64,000 nt of DNA, from NCBI GenBank assembly GCA_964385465.1, contig CAYLPJ010000003.1, forward strand, positions 186,001 to 250,000, in the 5' to 3' direction. Under the pieces are notes generated by a model that saw only the letters and a program-made list of their open reading frames with translations, was not told the DNA's origin and did no database searches. The stretch's first letter is position 1. Each line of letters starts with the position of its first letter. The position numbers were made by a program, and so were the translations under genes. The DNA comes from CAYLPJ01 sp964385465 (GTDB lineage Bacteria > Planctomycetota > Phycisphaerae > SM23-33). This document shows, piece after piece, positions 60,935 to 64,000 of this stretch.

Positions 60935-61147
60935 CGGGTCGAGGGAGTCTCCACCGAGCGGTGGAAGCACTGCACCGCCGCCGGCGACGTGGACGAGCCG
61001 TACGAACTGCGCGAGGACCCGGACGAGCCGGTGGAGCTCGCCGGCCGCGCCGAGCACGCCGGCGTTGCCCGCGAGCATCGCCGGCTGCTGCTGGACTGGG
61101 TTGTGGACAGCGAGGACACCCGGGCGAAGGCGCGCGGGCACCGGTGA
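60935..61147 (+). pseudogene. Sulfatase C-terminal tail fragment
   Basis: About 70 codons on the opposite strand to the other remnants. 'VSTERWKHCTAAGDVDEPYE', then 'LREDPDEPVELAG' and 'AREHRRLLLDWV', match the end of choline- or iduronate-type sulfatases (RT.RWKY...ELYDL..DP.E..NLA). No start codon or catalytic part precedes it; upstream sequence on this strand is the antisense of the glycyl radical enzyme start. It ends 12 bases before the convergent cheB. Confidence 0.65.
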
Positions 61148-61158
61148 GGCCCGTCGGC

Positions 61159-62208
61159 TCAGGCGGCGCGGGGCGCGCCGGCGGCGACGGCCCGGATGAT
61201 GCGTTCTGCCATGGCGTTCAGGGGGACGACGTCGTCGGCGGCGCCGAGGCGGATGGCCTCTTTGGGCATGCCGAAGACGATGCAGCTCGCCTCGTCCTGC
61301 GCCAGCGTGCGCGCGCCGTGCTCGTGCATCGCCAGCAGCCCGTCGGCGCCGTCGGCGCCCATGCCCGTCAGCAGCACGCCGACGGCGTTGCGCCCGGCGT
61401 TCCTGGCCACGGAGTGGAACAGCACGTCGACGCTGGGCCGCTGGTAATGGACCTGGGGCCCGTCGCGGACGTCGACGAGATACCGCGCGCCGCTTCGTCG
61501 CAGGAGCATGTGCTTGTTGCCCGGGGCCACGAGGGCCACGCCCGGCAGGACCGCGTCGCTGCCGACCGCCTCGCGGACCTCCATGGCGCACAGGTCGTTG
61601 AGCCTCCCGGCGAAGCCGGCAGTGAACTTCTCGGGCATGTGCTGAACGATGACCGTCCCCGGCGTGTCGGCCGGGAGGCGGGTGAGAACGTCCTCGATGG
61701 CTCGCGTGCCCCCGGTGGACGCACCGATCGCGAGGACCTTGTGGGTCGTGTCCAGGCCGGTCCCGCCCTGGACGACGGACCGCTCCGCGGGGGAGGGCTC
61801 TTCCGAGCGGCCGACCACGCGGGCGTGCGCCGCCGCCCGGACAGCGCGAACGAGCTGCCCGGAGACGTTCGAGACCGAATGGGCCGAGCCGGGCTTGCCC
61901 ACCACGTCCACGGCCCCGAGGGAGAGGGCCTTCAGGGCCGTCTCGCTGCCGGCCGGGGTCAGCGAGCTGACTACCACGATCGGAAGCGGATGGTAGCGCA
62001 TCAGCTTGCGCAGGAAGGTCAACCCGTCCATGCGGGGCATCTCGAGGTCCAGCGTGATCACGTCGGGCTTCAGCGCGAGGATCTTGTCGCGGGCCACGTA
62101 CGGGTCCACCGCCGTGCCCACCACGTCGATATCGCGCGCCTTGGAGAGCTCGGCCGACAGCACCTGCCGGACCACCGCCGAGTCGTCTACGATCAGGACC
62201 CTTGCCAT
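61159..62208 (-). CDS. cheB: Chemotaxis protein-glutamate methylesterase CheB
   Basis: 349 residues. An N-terminal receiver domain with phospho-acceptor Asp54 ('VITLDLEMPRMDG') and a C-terminal methylesterase domain. The catalytic triad is visible: Ser in 'GASTGG' (about 164), His in 'VQHMPEKF', and Asp in 'GMGADGADG'. It removes methyl groups from chemoreceptors after phosphorylation by CheA; some members also deamidate. Start ATG 62208 with GGGAGA upstream. Last gene of the chemotaxis cluster, 30 bases after cheX. Confidence 0.95.
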   Translation of the reverse strand: MARVLIVDDSAVVRQVLSAELSKARDIDVVGTAVDPYVARDKILALKPDVITLDLEMPRMDGLTFLRKLMRYHPLPIVVVSSLTPAGSETALKALSLGAVDVVGKPGSAHSVSNVSGQLVRAVRAAAHARVVGRSEEPSPAERSVVQGGTGLDTTHKVLAIGASTGGTRAIEDVLTRLPADTPGTVIVQHMPEKFTAGFAGRLNDLCAMEVREAVGSDAVLPGVALVAPGNKHMLLRRSGARYLVDVRDGPQVHYQRPSVDVLFHSVARNAGRNAVGVLLTGMGADGADGLLAMHEHGARTLAQDEASCIVFGMPKEAIRLGAADDVVPLNAMAERIIRAVAAGAPRAA

Positions 62209-62238
62209 GGGATCTCCCGTTTTCCGTGGCCGGCGGGC

Positions 62239-62727
62239 TCAGACACAGGCGCCGTTGCAGACTGCCTCCGCCGGCGCGAACAGGGCCAGCTCCACCCGCC
62301 CTCCTTCCAGGTTCAGCCCGGCCGTCGCGACGGCCGAGGCCGTATCCGGTGCCGCGTCCTCCGCATCGTCGAGGATTCGGGCGGCCTGAACGTGGAAGAT
62401 GGCGTCGGCGTCGGCGAGGTCCGGCAGGAGATTGCCGCAGATGACGTTCAGCAGTTCCCCGAGTGCGTCGCGCTGCTGCTCGACGGGGGGGACCTCGCCG
62501 AAATCCAGGCCGAGCATGTTGGCCCCGATTTCCGGCAGCATGTCCGTGGGGACGCTCAGCGCCACGCGACCTTCGAAAGGCCCGGCGAAGGCGATCAGTG
62601 CCATCGTCCGCGGACGGTTCTCCTCGGCGTCCTGCGGCTCATCCTCCCAGGCGGGAAGGATGAACGCGAGCGACTCGAAGATCTCGTTTCCAACGCGGTC
62701 GAGGAGCTCGCAGAGCTTGCTATTCAT
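62239..62727 (-). CDS. cheX: CheX/CheC-type CheY-P phosphatase-like protein
   Basis: 162 residues. The CheX/CheC family active-site helix is 'ALGELLNVICGNLLPDL', with the paired Glu91 and Asn94 (ExxN) and the GN that follows. Only one such motif is present, as in CheX. These enzymes dephosphorylate CheY-P. It overlaps the CheY-like gene by 8 bases, supporting a functional pair. A Cys-rich end (VCNGACV) is unusual. Confidence 0.82.
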   Translation of the reverse strand: MNSKLCELLDRVGNEIFESLAFILPAWEDEPQDAEENRPRTMALIAFAGPFEGRVALSVPTDMLPEIGANMLGLDFGEVPPVEQQRDALGELLNVICGNLLPDLADADAIFHVQAARILDDAEDAAPDTASAVATAGLNLEGGRVELALFAPAEAVCNGACV

Positions 62728-63103
62728 TGCACACTCCAGTCAGGTGGTTGACGACGTCGCGTACGGTCTCCGGCGAGAAGGGCTTGTGGACGAACTCCGC
62801 GCCCCGCGCCCGAATGCTGTCGATGCGGGCCTGGCTTCCCTCCGTCGAGACCACCACGATCGGCAGGTCTTCCCATTCGGGGCTCTGGCGGATGTGCGCG
62901 ATCATCTCTTCCCCGTCCATCACCGGCATGTTGATGTCCGCGAAGAGAATGTCCACCCAGTTGCGGGCGAGGACATCGAGCCCCTCCCGGCCGTTCTCGG
63001 CCTCCAGCGTCTCGCCGATGGGCAGCCCGGCGGCGCGGAGGACCTTGGCGACCATGGATCGCATGACCGCACTATCGTCCACAATCAGTACGTTGAGAGA
63101 CAT
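62720..63103 (-). CDS. cheY: CheY-like response regulator
   Basis: 127 residues, receiver domain only. Acid pocket Asp9-Asp10 ('LIVDDSAVMR'), phospho-acceptor Asp56 ('ILFADINMPVMDG'), a Thr/Ser position in 'VVVSTEGS', and the Lys in 'FVHKPF'. The output is probably the flagellar motor or another CheA-linked response. ATG 63103 has GGAG about 9 bases before. Confidence 0.93.
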   Translation of the reverse strand: MSLNVLIVDDSAVMRSMVAKVLRAAGLPIGETLEAENGREGLDVLARNWVDILFADINMPVMDGEEMIAHIRQSPEWEDLPIVVVSTEGSQARIDSIRARGAEFVHKPFSPETVRDVVNHLTGVCNE

Positions 63104-63136
63104 GTCTGTTGCTCCCGTCTCTTTCTCTTTGTGTTC

Positions 63137-63616
63137 TCACAGCTCTTTCTGTCTGCCGCCGGTGCTGACCCAGACCCGCCCGGTCCCGACGTCGAGGTAC
63201 ATGGTCCTGGCGATCGAGCCGCCGGTGTCCTCGGCTTCGATGAGCACGCTGTTCTTCCACAGCAGCCTGCGGAGGACGACGTAGTTCCTCTTGCCGATCT
63301 TGAAGCGGTCGTTCTGTACGCTGTTGACATTCGCGCCGCCGGCGACCTTGACCACCATGCGGGACTTGACGCCGCCGGCGTCGTACAGTTTCCTGAAGAA
63401 CGCCGGCACGCCCGTATCCACGAACATGAAAGGGTTCGCCGCGGCCTTGTCACGGTTGGCCCGGCCCTCCGGAAGCATCACGTGCAGGATGCCGCCGACG
63501 GTGGCCTGGGGGTCATAGACGGCGATGCCCAGGCAACTGCCCAACGCGTGGGTCACGATGACATCGTCGGCCTCTCGGGAGAGCTTCATGTCTGCAACGC
63601 CCACAATGTGCTTCAA
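63137..63616 (-). CDS. cheD: Chemoreceptor glutamine deamidase CheD
   Basis: 159 residues. The catalytic pair Cys28 and His45 is clear in 'VTHALGSCLGIAVYD' and 'GGILHVMLP', with Thr22 as the third position, matching Thermotoga CheD. It deamidates receptor glutamines and often binds CheC or CheX-type partners. TTG start 63616 with GAGGACA upstream. It sits between cheR and cheY. Confidence 0.93.
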   Translation of the reverse strand: MKHIVGVADMKLSREADDVIVTHALGSCLGIAVYDPQATVGGILHVMLPEGRANRDKAAANPFMFVDTGVPAFFRKLYDAGGVKSRMVVKVAGGANVNSVQNDRFKIGKRNYVVLRRLLWKNSVLIEAEDTGGSIARTMYLDVGTGRVWVSTGGRQKEL

Positions 63617-63634
63617 CGCCTGTCCTCACACCCC

Positions 63635-64000
63635 TCAGGGCCTCTGGTACACGGTGGGACGGACATACCGGAACCCGTGATGGATGCCGGTAAGGCTCTC
63701 GGAGTGTCCCACAAACAGTGTGCCCCCCGGCGACAGCAGGTCGTGGAAGCGGCCGATAAGGTGCTCCCGCGTGGGGCGGTCGAAATAGATCATCACGTTG
63801 CGGCAGAAGATCACGTCGAACGGGCCCGCCATCGGCCACGACTCCATCAGGTTCAGCCGGGCGAAGTGCACCAGCTTGCGCACCTGCGGCAGGACCTTGT
63901 ACCGCTTGTGGGGGCGGCTCTCGATGCACGTGAACGACCGCGCGCGGACCATCGGCGAGACCGGCTGAATCCGGTCGGCGTCGTACACCGCCGCCCGCGC
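63635..64000 (-). CDS. cheR: Chemotaxis protein methyltransferase CheR, C-terminal part
   Basis: The last about 121 codons of the protein; the frame is open to the right edge, so the start lies beyond 64000. The visible part has 'KLVHFARLNLMESWPM', 'FDVIFCRNVMIYFDRPTREH' and 'LLSPGGTLFVGHSESLTGI', all characteristic of the CheR SAM-methyltransferase domain. It methylates receptor glutamates, opposing CheB. The intergenic gap to cheD is 18 bases. Confidence 0.93.
   Translation of the reverse strand, partial: ARAAVYDADRIQPVSPMVRARSFTCIESRPHKRYKVLPQVRKLVHFARLNLMESWPMAGPFDVIFCRNVMIYFDRPTREHLIGRFHDLLSPGGTLFVGHSESLTGIHHGFRYVRPTVYQRP

Noticed and set aside
1..64000. tRNA, rRNA or riboswitch genes
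   Set aside because: The gaps between genes were read on both strands for T-loop, CCA-end and rRNA-like sequence and for common riboswitch cores. Nothing supportable was seen; most gaps are shorter than 150 bases.

Overview
The window reads as one contig piece of a GC-rich bacterium, most likely a planctomycete (Planctomycetota, possibly Phycisphaerae). The pointers are indirect but agree: a giant dockerin-bearing surface protein, a PEP-CTERM protein, sulfatase and pectate-lyase-like genes, an N-type ATPase operon, a type III glutamine synthetase and a single-chain class II ribonucleotide reductase. Proteins are rich in Asp and Glu, which would fit a saline habitat; that is inference. Taxonomy was not tested.

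Layout. 1-23,494: one open frame, cut by the left edge, encoding more than 7,800 residues of a giant extracellular mosaic protein: beta-helix stretches, twelve 'LLGL' repeats, short Asn/Asp-Gly repeats, a C-type lectin domain, about 950 residues of coiled coil, a seven-blade FG-GAP propeller and a dockerin. 23,545-31,839: a PEP-CTERM protein, a phosphoribosyltransferase and Fpg/MutM pair on the minus strand, then a plus-strand run of small stress-type proteins (a membrane peptide, DksA-like, dodecin), PfkB, PEP synthase, a cation/proton antiporter and a cold-shock-like protein. 31,958-39,030: a complete N-ATPase operon atpDCQRBEFAG whose c subunit carries sodium-type ligands. The antiporter just upstream suggests a sodium-handling locus.

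39,056-42,141 (minus): a sugar-phosphate isomerase/epimerase-like protein, a secreted pectate-lyase-like protein and an SDR dehydrogenase with an internal in-frame deletion. 42,457-44,755: two BON-domain proteins. 44,894-50,372: a GH130 phosphorylase-like protein, NAD-dependent DNA ligase, a PEBP-family protein and class II ribonucleotide reductase. A 162-bp MITE-like element with TA target duplication sits exactly in the reductase stop codon. Beyond it lies a beheaded MBL-rhodanese gene, then a plausible transcription unit of SAM methyltransferase, MttB-family methyltransferase and GlnN, then a protein of unknown function.

58,519-61,147 is a gene graveyard: two sulfatase pieces fused to a glycyl-radical enzyme lacking its glycyl-radical domain, plus a separate sulfatase tail on the other strand. 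The right end (61,159-64,000, minus) is a chemotaxis module cheR-cheD-cheY-cheX-cheB, with cheR cut by the window edge.

Most notable are the nested and repeated architecture of the giant protein, the acidic tails on four N-ATPase subunits, the element embedded in a stop codon, and at least four clean deletions of coding sequence within about 20 kb, some with short shared sequence at the joints.
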